This document shows, piece by piece, positions 24,501 to 33,079 of a DNA stretch of 64,000 bases (its first letter is position 1; every line of letters starts with the position of its first letter). The stretch spans positions 310,001 through 374,000 of the forward strand of contig JAJGOT010000451.1 in assembly GCA_022457155.1 (NCBI GenBank). The letters are read 5' to 3'. The stretch is from Cladopsammia gracilis (Eukaryota > Cnidaria > Anthozoa > Scleractinia > Dendrophylliidae). Under the pieces are notes generated by a model. The model was not told the DNA's origin and ran no database searches. It saw nothing but the letters and a program-made list of their open reading frames with translations. The position numbers and the translations under genes were made by a program.

Positions 24501-27500
24501 TGTCCGACTGTTCCCTTGCAAAGAAGGTTTGCGCGAAACTTGACTGCTGGTCACCTCCTTTGAGTCCATCAACAGCTCCCGTGCATGTCCACCCCAACGG
24601 TGTTAGTCTTGCAACTGGCTCTCCGGGTTGGCCACGAACATCCTTGAATGAGTAGTGTAGTTCAGCGTAATCAACACCGATCAGCAAGTCCACAATTGGG
24701 CGAATGCCTGGGTGTGGAAAACTTAGGCCTTGCAGATGAGACCACTTTGAAGCATACTTTGCCCAGTTAACAACCTTCATGTTTCCAGTTACACGTTCTG
24801 CTGTAAATACACTAATCCTTGTCTTCACATTTCCACTCATGCTCTCCAGCTCGACTTCAACAGGCGTTGTCTCAAAAGTCTCAGTCTGTCCATTTAAGAC
24901 ATTCACGGTTACTTTCTGGACCTGCCCTTGAAGTCCCAACTCAGCAGCCACGTCAGCATTTAAATACGTTTTGGTGGAAGCTTCATCTAGTAAGGCATTC
25001 ACTTTAATCCTGCGATTTCCATTCTTCAAGAACACTGGAACTGTTCGCAGTGCAACAAATCTCGACTGTTCTTCATGGGTCGTCATTGTGGTGTGTGATC
25101 TCTCTGTTTCCTGTTCAACTGGCTCCTCGGGGGGAAGAAGAACCATTGCTTTCATAGTTTCGCGCTCTGTCATAGGTTCGAAGCCACCTGATGCTCCTTG
25201 TTCCCCATCATGACGAACTCGAGAGTTCGACTGTTCACCTTGATCCGCCGGCACAGAGTCTTTGTGCAGCAATCGATTGTGAGTGCTCTTACAATTGTTG
25301 ATCCCACAAATTCGCGACCTGACGCACGTTTCTCCACTGTGGTCCCCTCCGAGACAACGATAACACAGCTTAAGATTCTTAGCATTCTTCCATCTCTCTT
25401 GAAGACTCATGGCTTTAAATTTGTCACAGCGCCACACTCCATGATGACCACTGCACACTTTACACGGACGGAATCCAGCCTTTACTTGATTTCCAGACGA
25501 TTTCTGAGCGTTGCCGAAGAAAGTGTGCCCACTGTCTTTCTTGTGTCCTCTTTTGCTTAAACCATGAATGGTCTCAGATGCCACTGTCTGAAATTCTGCC
25601 TCCTGGATGATGAACTCTCTAAGTGTTTCTACTGATTGCCAACGAGCATTTTCATGAATCCACCGATGAAAGTGGGCTAGCATCGACTCTGGTAACTTCT
25701 TGCACAAACTGAGATACAACGAACCGCTTCCTAATTCATCATGCCGCCCGGCTTCCTTTAAGTTCACAACAGTTACGTCTAGCAGGTCTGCAAATCTCTC
25801 GAGATCCTTTGCGAATCCAGGGCGAAGAGGCTTAAAGTTATCCAATTCTTCCAGATGCAAGGCAATCTGACGTCGTTTCCCGCCAAATTTTCGTTCTAAT
25901 CTTTCTTTAGCCGCTTCATAGGCTGCTGCAGAATGTCCTAAAGGCTCCACAACCTTTAACGCTTTGCCAGACAAATATTGACGCAGTTGAAGAAGCTTGT
26001 ATTCCGGTGTAGCAGGCGCCTTGTCCACACATGCGATAAACGCAGTTTTCCAACTTTCATACAATCTCTTGTCACCATTAAAGACGGGAATTGACACTCG
26101 CTTTAGTTGACTCCACATGTCTTGACCAAGCGATGGTTTGAAACGACTGTCTGTCGATCTTCCCGTGAATACATTCAATGCACTCGGTCCCTTGAACTCC
26201 GGTTTCCTTTCTGAATCCTTTAAATCGTGAAGCTCGTCTTCATCAGATAAACGAAAACGATACGCGCGATGTAATCCCTGGAAATCTTCTTTTTGACGAG
26301 CGATGTCTTGTTCACGCTGGAGTCGATCTTCCTGAACTTGTTTTTCTTCGCTTTTCCGTGCTACAACTTCTTCAATTCGACGGCGGCGAGTGTTTTCCGA
26401 TGTATCCGTCGCTAAACTCGATAATTCATCCTTTCGATTGTCCAGATACTCTTGAGCTCGATTGTTAGCTTCCGAATACTCTGACTCTAATTTGTCCATT
26501 TCTTCGCCGATCTTTCGACGCTTCTCTTTGTCCTTTAGACTTAGATATTCTTGCGATAATCTTTGCATCGTGTCCAAAGCGCATTCCTGTACCTCCGACA
26601 ACTTGTTACAAATCGCCCTGACCTCTCGTCGACTTGGATATTCTTCGTCATCCAATAGACCCAGTAACTTGTTTCTTGTTTTGGTGAACGCCGATTTATC
26701 CTTCGCCTTTTGTTGCTTAAGACTCTCGATTCTCTCCTCCAATTCGTCCGCCACGTCCATTTCGGCCGCTTCGTCCACGCGCGTCCCGTCCACCGCCATC
26801 ATTTTAGAACCTCGCTCTGCTACCAAAAAATGTGTTCCAGACACATTTTATTCCTAACAAAAATATTAAACTACAGATATGTTCATACAGATGTCCTCTC
26901 AAAGTACTCGATTACAACCATACAAAGGTTTTTATGAAGTCCTCGATCACGATTACACGATTGTCTAAACAAAGTCCTCGATACGAATGTCCAAGCGAAG
27001 TCCTCGATGACCGAAAGTGAATTACAACTGATCTCGTCGCGAAAGAAGAAATTATTCTACTAAAAAACACTGACAAAAGAAACCTATTTTTTTAAGCGAT
27101 TTTGCCTAAATTTTTTGGGATTACACGAGAAACAAAGCGGCATTACGTAACCGCGAAAAAATGTTCCTATTGTCACTTGACAGAGGAAAAATAACTCATT
27201 AGCGTCTAATTGTCTCTAGTTCAGTTCTTTGTATTGTCTTCTGTTCATAAGTATTCTTTACGCCACCGTCGCCATAGCATGTCGGTGAGAGCCTGTGCCA
27301 TTCTCCATCTCTTGCGGCTATTAACTTCACGCTCCTCAAACTGACCAGGTGGGCTGTTAGGTGAAGCTCTTCCAATCAGGAGGTGGTTAGGCGTTAGCGC
27401 TTCGTAATCGTTCAGGTCATCACTGACAGCAGTGAGCGGTCGACTATTGAGTATAGCCTGTCTCAACAAGAACTGTATGAAGTGTCTCCTCAGGTAGAAC

Positions 27501-30500
27501 TTGGTCATTGATGACGGTTTTCATCGCTCTTTTCACTTGCTTTACCATCGACTCCAAAATTCCTCCCATATGCGGGGATAATGGCGGGTTAAAGTACTAA
27601 GACATTCTTTGGTTGGCCAGCTCACTAGTGATTCTCTCTTGATTCAACGGTTTCAATGCTTCTGTCAGCTCTCGGTTGGCCCCAACGAAATTGCTTCCGT
27701 TGTCTGAACGTATTGTCTTAGGATTGCCTCTTCTTCCGCGAAATCTTCTCAAGACCATGATAAATGAATCGGTGCTCAAATCACCCGCTAGTTCCAGGTG
27801 AACCCCGCGGGTAGTGAGACATGTAAGGAGACAGCCCCACCTTTTCTCAGTAACTCTTCCTCTCTTAACGTTTACAGGACCGAAGTAGTCCACACCAGTG
27901 TTTGTGAATGGTGGCTCGTAGAGTGCGAGGCGCTCTTTGGGCAAGGATGCCATTAATGGCACATTAGGCTTGACTCTTCATCTACATCTGCCTTGACAGA
28001 CGATGCGCTGGTGGAAGGATCACTTGGTGCTTTGCTTCAAATGGTATCGGAGCTTTGTTCAGTCGACCTCCGACTCTGACAATTTCATTCAAAAGAATGG
28101 GTTGCAGTGGGAGCAGTGAGCTGTTTCGCGGGAGTGGCCGTTTGGCCTGCAGATCTTCATAGTCTTCTTTGAATGACTCGATCTGGGCTAGCCTGCACAG
28201 GGCTAAGGAGGCTTCTTCAAGATCAGCAGCACCCAACATCTTGCTCTGTCGCTCGAGCGGAGGACTTTCCTTCTTGACCTAACACCTTAGTTTGAATTTG
28301 TACCTCATCCACCAGGCATACAAACAAACCAGTCTTCTCCAAGAGGAGTACAAACGAACCAGTCTTCTCCAAGAGGAGTACTTCTCCCAGTACTTCGACT
28401 AGGCTCACAAGGGAAGTGATTAGGGTTGTGAGGACTGAGCCTTTACTTCTAGCTCGCTTTCATCGACGCTTAGGACACCTTCACTACTCGGTCACTGTTT
28501 TTCAGGCAGCATCAGAAATTGGGGACCACTGATGCACCGAGACTCGGGAGTCAAATCACGAATTTCAATCCCTCGCGTGCAGTCATCAGCCACATTCATT
28601 GCACCTGGAATATGATGCCAGTCCTTATTGTCCGAGTCAGCTTATTGTTCCGACCATCTCCCCTACGGAATTGACCTTGGCCTGGCTTGTTACTGCTCTT
28701 TCGAGAAAACTCAGAGAAACGATCGGTTCTCATGACAAGAGGATGCGACCTTAGACTCGACTTTGGTCTTTTGAACCTTTGCCTTTTGTTCCATTCTTCA
28801 CATATGAAATCTTCAAGAGGGTTAAACAATGTGTCTACACGTTTGCACAGCCATTTGTCAAAATCCACAAGGGTAGCTCTATCAATTCGTCCATCTATGT
28901 ACTCGTACCATTTCAAGCTGAGGCTCATGAGTAATCGCATGGTAGCTCTGCTGAGATACTCTGGAGTTTGGAGTATAGCAGACTGTCCCATCTTGACACA
29001 CCACGTTGTACAGGCTTTCACTCGATAGTAATAGTCACGCAATGCTTGCCTATCATTTAGAGGTTTTGCACGGCAGCCATGTTGCATGGCAGGAACGATG
29101 AAAATGTTTTTGCATTAGAAAGAACATTCTTTCCCATGGGAAAAGAATCTATTGTTCCTGCCATGCAACATGGCTGCCGTGCAAAACCTCTATAGCTTTC
29201 ATTTAACAGGTCATACTTGAAGATTTCATCCACGGACCCAATTCATCATCATCATCTTCATCTTCATCATCATCATCATCACCTTTATTTATACACGGGT
29301 AAACATCAGGCTACACACAAATACTACCTTGTACAGCATAATAAACAGCACCACAGAATAGTGTTGCCGAGTACCTTTCATTTGAATTGTCACACTGCAG
29401 GATTTCATCCACAGACATAAGACCACATAAGATACCTTAGACTCGTATAAAAAGAAACATAGAATGCACGATCACCGCACTGAACAAACCGTTGAGAATG
29501 GCCGGATCTGGGTTTCCAGACCTAGATCAGTATTAATACTTGAACTGAAACAAAATAAAAGAAATTGAAGCAGAAGCAAATAAAATAAAAGTGGAATATA
29601 ATAATATGTGCTTCTGTTTTTCTACCGAAAGGTCAGTTTGTCGTTTCTTTTGTTAACCTTAGACTCAACTCAGTGAAAGAAGAAGGATTTGACCCTTTTT
29701 ATATTTGATTGTTTCCAGCAGCTGCTCACAGCCGCAGAAAGTGGATCCTTCCTATTATCATTTTATCGTCCGGAGGTGTCTTTGTTTTGATCATTGCAGC
29801 TGTTTATGGCGTTAAAACTAAAAAGTGTGCATCACCAGTCAACTTGGCTAAATGTAAGCTGAAAATGTGTCATCCAAACTTTATTAAGTAGCCGGATAAT
29901 CACTTATATATAAAGGAGATTTTGACCTTTTTGGGTCAAACTCATGCTACAATACCTTTACTCGTTTACAAAATAATACTAACACATCAAGAGAAAGAAA
30001 TCAACCAATGTGAGGACTTTCAACTTTCATGTTGCAAATCATTCAGACCCTGGGACACTCTAGAGACGCTAATCTTTGACTAGAGACCCTCAGGGTGGTA
30101 CTTTATCACAGAACTGCACCATTATTTTACGTTAAATGACCCAAATCCTCGTGACACTGCCCCTTTAAAGTGCTACTACGATCAAAATTTAACATTTTGT
30201 ATGAGAAAAATTACATTCCTAACCGTTTATTAGTGGTGGATATACCTTTCTGGGGCACTGAAATGGTCGAGCTTAGAAATGTAGTGTTTTTCGACTCCGT
30301 CATTTTAGATTTATGTTCCAGCGTTTCTAATTTTCTCATTTGAGCTTTCAAGTGAAAACTTTTTTTCCTCTGCGTGTCTCGCGCTCAATGCTTGCTGTTC
30401 GCGCTTCGCACTCGCGCACCACAAAAGCTCCTGTTGTGCAGGTTATTAGAAACACTTTAATTTTCAAAAAACAAACCGTTGATGAGCTAGAGGGGTAGTT

Positions 30501-31607
30501 GAGGGGAGGATACGTGAAGTGGGGTATTATTTGTCCATGGTGCAAAACATTGCACCTATTAAGCAATGAAAGTCTCTCAACAGTTTTGTCGCCGATTTTT
30601 TAAACAAGCAACGACATATATTTAAATCACACACTCCCACAATACCAGGGCTTCTACGTCGGATAATTTTTATATTAAGTACTCGCGCACGAACCAGCTG
30701 AGTAATTCCATTACACTTTTTGGAGCAAAAGTATGGAATTGCCTTCCGCTTGAAACACGTAGACTCCCGAAAACTGCTTTTAAACAAAAAATTCGAGATA
30801 TCCTCTTTCAAATTTTCGACACCGAAGACAGTTATGTTGACTCGCCCACTCTGTTGAATAAAATTGTAAAGCAGTAGCTATAACTGAGATCTACAATATT
30901 AACCATAATACATATAAAAAGTTATTTTTTTAGGAGCAAATGCTAACTTAAATCATATTACTAGGAGCTAATGTTAAATTTTTAACTTATTTTTGACAAC
31001 CCGCCTCGATTAGTTATGCTAACTGCGGGTTGCCAACGTTTTAAAATATTGTTTTATTAATAATGAAATAAAATTGTTGTTGTTGTTGTTAAATCAATCA
31101 ATCATAATCAATACAAATTTGTTTCAATTTGTCATTTCGCTTTTCATCAACGCAGGTGACATTACAAACAACAAGCTATTCATCAGTTACAGCTCAAAAG
31201 ACTTTGCCTGGGTCAATGAAAATCTTCTTTCCCTTATCGAGAAGCACTCGATTCCCTACAGCATTCACACCAGGGACTTTGAACTAGGAAAGCCCTTCGT
31301 CCAAAACATGGCGGACAGCGTGTACGGCAGCCGACAAGTGTTGATTGTTTTGTCTGACAACTACCTTGCCAGTAACTTCTGTCGGGAAGAGCTGCACATG
31401 GCCGTCCAGAGGGGGGTAGACACGGGAGATTCGTCACTGATTCTTGTGTTGATCAACAAGTTAAAGAAAAAGAGGTTGCCTGGTGCTTTGAGAAGCAAGC
31501 ATTTGCTGGATTTTGAGAAGCACAAGATGAAACAAGACTGGGAGAAGAACTTATTGCATGCTATATTATATCGCAAAGATGGCAAAGCCAATCCGGTGAA
31601 CGTATAA
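13945..31607 (+). CDS. Ig-TIR receptor (IL-1R-like), seven exons
   Basis: Exons: 13945-14032, 16814-17053, 17420-17734, 18055-18387, 19311-19364, 29719-29853, 31156-31607. All introns are GT-AG and phase 1, and the exons sum to 1617 nt (538 residues plus stop), which strongly supports the model. Residues 1-29 are a signal peptide. About 30-325 hold three Ig-like domains (Cys/Trp/Cys patterns: VTLNCS; RVVWYKPDG with FKCVGEN; ISLKCLVE with LQWYF and GKYSCHS). 326-343 form a Ser/Thr stalk. About 352-374 are transmembrane (WILPIIILSSGGVFVLIIA). 391-530 are a cytoplasmic TIR domain (KLFISYSSKD, HTRDFELGKPF, SNFCREEL). By family knowledge this is an innate immune receptor acting by TIR adaptor recruitment; the ligand is unknown. 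An in-frame ATG at 13,870 is a poorer start because it precedes the signal peptide. Confidence 0.85.
14118..14768. mobile_element. 651-bp TTAA-flanked MITE in intron 1
   Basis: Ends are TTAAGGACGTTCGCGC and its inverse GCGCGAACGTCCTTAA, with TTAA at both borders as in piggyBac- or Kolobok-type insertions. No transposase inside. Confidence 0.75.
14769..15205. other. Intron 1 sequence, nothing recognised
   Basis: AT-rich intronic DNA without repeats or genes that I can identify. Confidence 0.5.
15206..15684. repeat. ~107-bp tandem repeat, about 4 copies
   Basis: The unit contains AGTACTGCTCAGTAGCTTTC, GGATTTCATCCACAGACTC and TACAGCATAATAAACAGT. Related copies occur at about 16,650-16,695, 20,064-20,140, 29,200-29,420, 31,960-32,240, 32,390-33,075 and 63,440-63,560, so it is a dispersed family. 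Confidence 0.85.
15688..16649. mobile_element. 962-bp foldback element, CAC...GTG ends
   Basis: Two arms of ~450 bp with termini CACGATGGTCGGTTGCTAG and inverse CTAGCAACCGACCACCGTG. TCA flanks both sides (15,685-15,687 and 16,650-16,652), and the tandem repeat resumes after it, so the insertion split a repeat unit. CAC...GTG ends with a 3-bp duplication suggest an EnSpm/CACTA derivative (inference). It carries perfect TGACGTCA at 15,804, 16,140 and 16,476. Confidence 0.75.
17054..17419. other. Intron 2, nothing recognised
   Basis: GTAAGT donor at 17,054 and TTTCTTTCAG acceptor before 17,420. No repeat or gene inside. Confidence 0.6.
17765..17990 (+). mobile_element. 3' tail of a non-LTR retroelement in intron 3
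   Basis: Shares ACCCGCCTCGA(C/T)TAG and a terminal TTG/TTA-rich microsatellite tail with the fragment at 30,640-31,095. Only the untranslated 3' end is present, as expected of 5'-truncated insertions. Confidence 0.5.
18480..18792. repeat. Tetranucleotide microsatellite cluster
   Basis: Runs of GACA, then GACT/GATT, then ACGA and GCGA units in intron 4. Open frames through it (poly SQSV-type peptides on the minus strand) are low-complexity artefacts. Confidence 0.9.
18793..19106 (+). pseudogene. Decayed duplicate of Ig exon 4
   Basis: The segment resembles exon 4 (18,055-18,387) from CATTGGGAGCCTTGTCCAAC through ACCGGAGAGAAGTATAAA to CTCACCATTGTTAATGTTAC, and it retains a GGTAAT donor-like end. 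It contains in-frame stops and loses the Cys-coding GKYSCH region, so it cannot be spliced in productively. This points to an internal exon duplication that later died. Confidence 0.7.
19365..20440. other. Intron 5, left part
   Basis: Intronic DNA with a degenerate unit of the ~107-bp repeat near 20,064-20,140 and a C-rich run at 20,040-20,060. No gene recognised. Confidence 0.45.
20490..20657 (-). pseudogene. Old BEL relic, C-terminal DUF5641 part
   Basis: Encodes on the minus strand LTVRSKWNREQRNLREGDLI and SHWPLGRVVKTF, the typical C-terminal DUF5641 region after a BEL/Pao integrase. Its upstream half continues on the other side of the young element (…WRRWRKEYL at 27,248), so a single older element was split by the insertion at 20,658-27,247. 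Confidence 0.7.
20653..20657. repeat. Target-site duplication TAAGT, left
   Basis: Identical to 27,248-27,252 on the other side of the BEL element. 5 bp is usual for BEL/Pao. Confidence 0.85.
20658..21074 (-). repeat. 3' LTR of the BEL element
   Basis: 417 bp, TGAACAGAAG...GGAACACA on the minus strand, identical by eye to 26,831-27,247. It contains a run of short GTCCTCGAT-like subrepeats. Confidence 0.9.
21075..21088 (-). other. Polypurine tract
   Basis: Minus strand AAGGAGGGGAGAAA directly abuts the 3' LTR, the expected site of plus-strand DNA priming. Confidence 0.8.
21145..24216 (-). CDS. pol: BEL pol: RT, RNase H, integrase, DUF5641
   Basis: Continues the gag-protease frame after one in-frame TAA at 24,217-24,219. 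Shows the RT start RIVFDASAKFEGISLND, the catalytic YMDDSMDS, RNase H segments TFVDASQDAYGAVVY and VFWSDSMNVLWW, and an HHCC integrase zinc finger (KHYHEKANHAG, CNECKKRK). The DDE core follows (SAVDYGGPF, MISDNGGNFVG, GAHEIMIKAAKR), then the C-terminal DUF5641 (VGDVVLVMSPKTPRGHWPLG). It copies and integrates the element in virus-like particles. Translation must read through or re-initiate past the TAA. A first Met after the stop is at 24,150, but it lies well inside the RT N-terminal region. Confidence 0.9.
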   Translation of the reverse strand, partial: YLEKGYIRKVEPTEERPAKRWYLPHFPVVRPDRATTKTRIVFDASAKFEGISLNDVIHQGPKLQRDLNDVLLRFRRHPVALICDIAEMYLRIEVAPKDRSCQRFLWRSLGQQEEPGEYEFNRVVFGVNSSPFHAQFVSQSHAEKHEDEFPLAAETVSKSTYMDDSMDSVLDDNQGVELYRQLNELWNKAGMHARKWLSNSPKVLEKIPIEDRALEVNINQEPLPTVKTLGVTWLPEEDVFTFKANPPAKDFQLTKRNFLKKIATLFDPVGFLAPFTIRAKVMMQEMWVAGVEWDELCPRELIHKSRKWFCELEELSTVKVPRCLRLGAKEALLFETLHTFVDASQDAYGAVVYLRAVYKSGSVTSRLVVSKTRVTPLATTSIPRLELMAAVLGLRLTESVSRVLNSTVGQAVFWSDSMNVLWWIRGRSRNFKPFVANRVGEIQSLTNPNQWRHVPTHENPADFTTRGMSVSNMAKEERWWQGPKFLQQEESDWPVNQIDADLASGAKEIKKSVQNTSPTGWAMIAVQQDDQSWHLDPRRFSNWTKLTRLHAWVRRFIDNCRSRKRESGELKAEEIEDSEIQIVTNAQREAFAEEYLALQRQRELPKKSKLLGLHPRLDEEGQMRCDGRLKYAEFLPQDARFPIILPRKNCVTQLIVKHYHEKANHAGGTNQTLSALSARYWIISGREEIREWEKNCNECKKRKAKAAKQIMAPLPQIRLRVSLKAFAQSAVDYGGPFITIQGRRTRRQKRYLCLFTCLATRAVHLEMAYALDTDSFLNAFYRMANRRGLPREMISDNGGNFVGANKELSDLVRELDQEKISKSTANQGVQWKFNPPHAPHFGGAHEIMIKAAKRAVYAVLGNADITDEELMTAFTGAEALLNSRPLTYQTANPEDDVPLTPNHFLIGQVGGQFAPESVDETAFNPRKRWRRIQELVRHFWHRWIREWLPALNVRRKWLTVERDLQVGDVVLVMSPKTPRGHWPLGRIVEVFPGRDGHVRVATVQVGKDELTRPITKLCQLELS
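24217..26802 (-). CDS. gag: BEL gag and aspartic protease
   Basis: 861 residues from ATG 26,802 to TAA 24,217-24,219. The N-terminus is charged coiled coil (ADELEERIESLKQQKAKDKS). DUF1759-type gag follows (RVSIPVFNGDKRLYESWKTA, FGGKRRQIALHLEEL). Next come zinc knuckles (CKVCSGHHGVWRC; CYRCLGGDHSGETC), then a DUF1758/retropepsin-like protease with LLDEASTKTYLN, where DEA replaces the more common D(T/S)G. The start sits a few bases after the primer-binding site. It forms the particle shell and processes the polyprotein. The same frame continues into pol after the stop. Confidence 0.88.
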   Translation of the reverse strand: MMAVDGTRVDEAAEMDVADELEERIESLKQQKAKDKSAFTKTRNKLLGLLDDEEYPSRREVRAICNKLSEVQECALDTMQRLSQEYLSLKDKEKRRKIGEEMDKLESEYSEANNRAQEYLDNRKDELSSLATDTSENTRRRRIEEVVARKSEEKQVQEDRLQREQDIARQKEDFQGLHRAYRFRLSDEDELHDLKDSERKPEFKGPSALNVFTGRSTDSRFKPSLGQDMWSQLKRVSIPVFNGDKRLYESWKTAFIACVDKAPATPEYKLLQLRQYLSGKALKVVEPLGHSAAAYEAAKERLERKFGGKRRQIALHLEELDNFKPLRPGFAKDLERFADLLDVTVVNLKEAGRHDELGSGSLYLSLCKKLPESMLAHFHRWIHENARWQSVETLREFIIQEAEFQTVASETIHGLSKRGHKKDSGHTFFGNAQKSSGNQVKAGFRPCKVCSGHHGVWRCDKFKAMSLQERWKNAKNLKLCYRCLGGDHSGETCVRSRICGINNCKSTHNRLLHKDSVPADQGEQSNSRVRHDGEQGASGGFEPMTERETMKAMVLLPPEEPVEQETERSHTTMTTHEEQSRFVALRTVPVFLKNGNRRIKVNALLDEASTKTYLNADVAAELGLQGQVQKVTVNVLNGQTETFETTPVEVELESMSGNVKTRISVFTAERVTGNMKVVNWAKYASKWSHLQGLSFPHPGIRPIVDLLIGVDYAELHYSFKDVRGQPGEPVARLTPLGWTCTGAVDGLKGGDQQSSFAQTFFAREQSDTDEIHCLLRQFWEIENSSTTRDHCILNPEEQSALKQVQTSLKYTDGRYQVGIPWKENVPDLPDNYGMAYRRLCNTEKRLQKNPEIAAAYSESIN
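26808..26825 (-). other. Primer-binding site
   Basis: Minus strand TGGTAGCAGAGCGAGGTT lies five bases inside the 5' LTR and begins with the TGG complementary to a tRNA CCA end. I could not identify the tRNA. Confidence 0.65.
26831..27247 (-). repeat. 5' LTR of the BEL element
   Basis: 417 bp, identical by eye to 20,658-21,074. As the upstream LTR on the minus strand it should carry the promoter. No clear TATA seen. Confidence 0.9.
27248..29058 (-). pseudogene. Old BEL/Pao relic split by the young element
   Basis: On the minus strand: a gag fragment 29,058-28,596 (RQALRDYYYRVKACTTW, EEWNKRQRFKRP). Next is an RNase H tail near 28,600-28,500 (ADDCTRGIEIRDL, then ISGPQFL), then an integrase N-terminal region 28,239-27,982. 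The integrase core is at 27,962-27,597 (TGVDYFGPVNVKRG, TIRSDNGSNFVGANREL), and 27,508-27,248 follows (ILNSRPLTAVSDD, LTPNHLLIGRAS). Protease and most RT are deleted and the frame is broken repeatedly. A 34-bp tandem duplication lies at about 28,329-28,393. It is the same family class as, but clearly diverged from, the young BEL. Confidence 0.8.
29059..29191. mobile_element. 133-bp foldback MITE
   Basis: Arms of ~38 bp beginning AGAGGTTTTGCACGGCAGCC, inverted at 29,191. Borders are consistent with a TA target duplication (Tc1/mariner-like). It sits in the gag part of the BEL relic. Confidence 0.75.
29192..29430. repeat. Remnant of the ~107-bp repeat plus CATCAT microsatellite
   Basis: Two partial units (TAGCTTTCATTTAACAGGTC; CACAGGATTTCATCCACAGAC reading without the split) interrupted by a TCATCATC run at 29,243-29,282. 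Confidence 0.7.
29854..31155. other. Intron 6
   Basis: Contains no host exon. The right half is a non-LTR retroelement fragment (30,640-31,095). The left part is unremarkable AT-rich DNA. Confidence 0.55.
30640..31095 (+). mobile_element. 3' end of a CR1/L2-like non-LTR retrotransposon
   Basis: The plus strand encodes the C-terminal tail of a retroelement ORF2 (SRTNQLSNSITLFGAKVWN, LPKTAFKQKIRDILFQ) ending at a stop near 30,876. A 3' UTR follows with ACCCGCCTCGATTAG and a TTG microsatellite tail at 31,070-31,092. The insertion ends 60 bp before the TIR exon. Confidence 0.65.
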
Positions 31608-31959
31608 ATTGAGAGCAGATAGGGTTAACGAAATCTTTGATCATACTCAATTTAACGTTCAGCTTAATTTATTATAAATACATTTGTTGGACGTGTTTTT
31701 CGTAATTTTTGGTCTCTCCAAGTTCTTAAACTACATCTTAAACACACCTCTATTTAGATGTAAACAGGATAAAGCGGCTACAGGCAGCACAACTAATCGT
31801 CCTACACTGTTCAGGGGAATTTTAATAGCTCATTAGAAAACTTGCAGCTACAAGTGAGAAACGACACAGACCTAACCAGTTTGCTGTTACCATTCACTGC
31901 CAAAAGCATCCAAACAAAACGTTTATGAAAAATTGTTGTGGAAGAGCTTGAATGGTGAC
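31608..31959. other. 3' flank of the receptor gene
   Basis: Follows the stop codon. AT-rich with candidate poly(A) contexts (TTTATTATAAATAC near 31,670). No gene. Confidence 0.4.
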
Positions 31960-32250
31960 ACTTTAGAATTTTATCTACAGACGAAAGTTGGAACTACACT
32001 GTAAAACACCTGTACAGCATACTAAACATCGTAGCTTTCATTTGAATGGTCACACTTTAAGATTTTACCCACAGACTCAAAAGTTAGTACCACCTTATAC
32101 AGCATAATAAACATCACCACAGGAAAGAGTCAGGAAAGTACTGCTCAATAGCTTTCATTTGAATAATCACACTTTAGGATTTTACCCACAGACTCAAAGG
32201 TTAGAATCACTGTACATCATCATAAACAGTACCACTCCTATTCACAACAA
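31960..32250. repeat. ~107-bp repeat family, about 2.5 units
   Basis: Units with AGCTTTCATTTGAATGGTC, CCCACAGACTCAAAAG and TACAGCATAATAAACA, related to 15,206-15,684. Confidence 0.75.
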
Positions 32251-32389
32251 TGCTTGTAACACAAGAGTTTTCCGTTACGCCTAGTTTGTTTCACAAGAAA
32301 AGTTGTGTGACTTATTTATCTTAAATCTCAAATTAAAGCCTCAAATTTCATTTTGTAAAATATTGAAAAAAAAATAAACAAATGGTACC

Positions 32390-33075
32390 ATGCAAAAGTA
32401 CTGCTGACGAGGTTTCATTTGAATGTTCACACCATAGGATTTTGTCAACAGACTCAAAAGTTAGAACAAATGGTACCATGCAAAAGTACTGCTGAAGAGG
32501 TTTCATTTGAATGGTCACACCATAGGATTTCGTCCACAGACTCCAAAGTTAGAACAAATGGTACCATGCAAACGTACTGCTGAAGAGGTTTCATCTGAAT
32601 GGTCACACCATAGGATTTCGTCCACAGACTCAAACGTTAGAACAAATGGTACCATGCAAAAGTACTGCTGAAGAGGTTTCATTTGAATGGTCACACGATA
32701 GGATTTCGTCCACAGACTCAAACGTTAGAACAAATGGTACCATGCAAAAGTACTACTGAAGAGGTTTCATCTGAATGGTCACACCATAGGATTTCATCAA
32801 CAATCTCAAAAGTTAGAACAAATGGTACCATGCAAACGTACTGCTGAAGAGGTTTCATTTGAATGGTCACACCATAGGATTTCGTCCACAGACTCAAACG
32901 TTAGAACAAATGGTACCACGCAAAAGTACTGCTGAAGAGGTTTCATTTGAATGGTCACACCATAGGATTTCATCAACAGTCTCAAAAGTTAGAACAAATG
33001 GTACCATGCAAAAGTACTGCTGAAGAGGTTTCAATTGAATGGTCACACCATAGGATTTTATCCACAGAATCAAAA
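32390..33075. repeat. ~87-bp tandem repeat, about 8 units
   Basis: The unit is built on AAATGGTACCATGCAAAAGT, GAAGAGGTTTCATTTGAATG and GGATTTCGTCCACAGACTC. It shares the second half with the ~107-bp family, so it is a shortened, locally expanded derivative. Open frames through it are repeat artefacts. Confidence 0.85.
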
Positions 33076-33079
33076 GTAA

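Larger units (their letters stand above)
20658..27247 (-). mobile_element. Young BEL/Pao LTR retrotransposon
   Basis: 6590 bp on the minus strand: LTR, primer-binding site, gag-pol, polypurine tract, LTR. The two 417-bp LTRs look identical by eye, and the TAAGT duplication is perfect, which implies recent insertion. The domain order gag, aspartic protease, RT, RNase H, integrase and DUF5641 is diagnostic of BEL/Pao. It lies antisense in intron 5 of the receptor gene and inside an older BEL relic of the same orientation. Confidence 0.92.
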
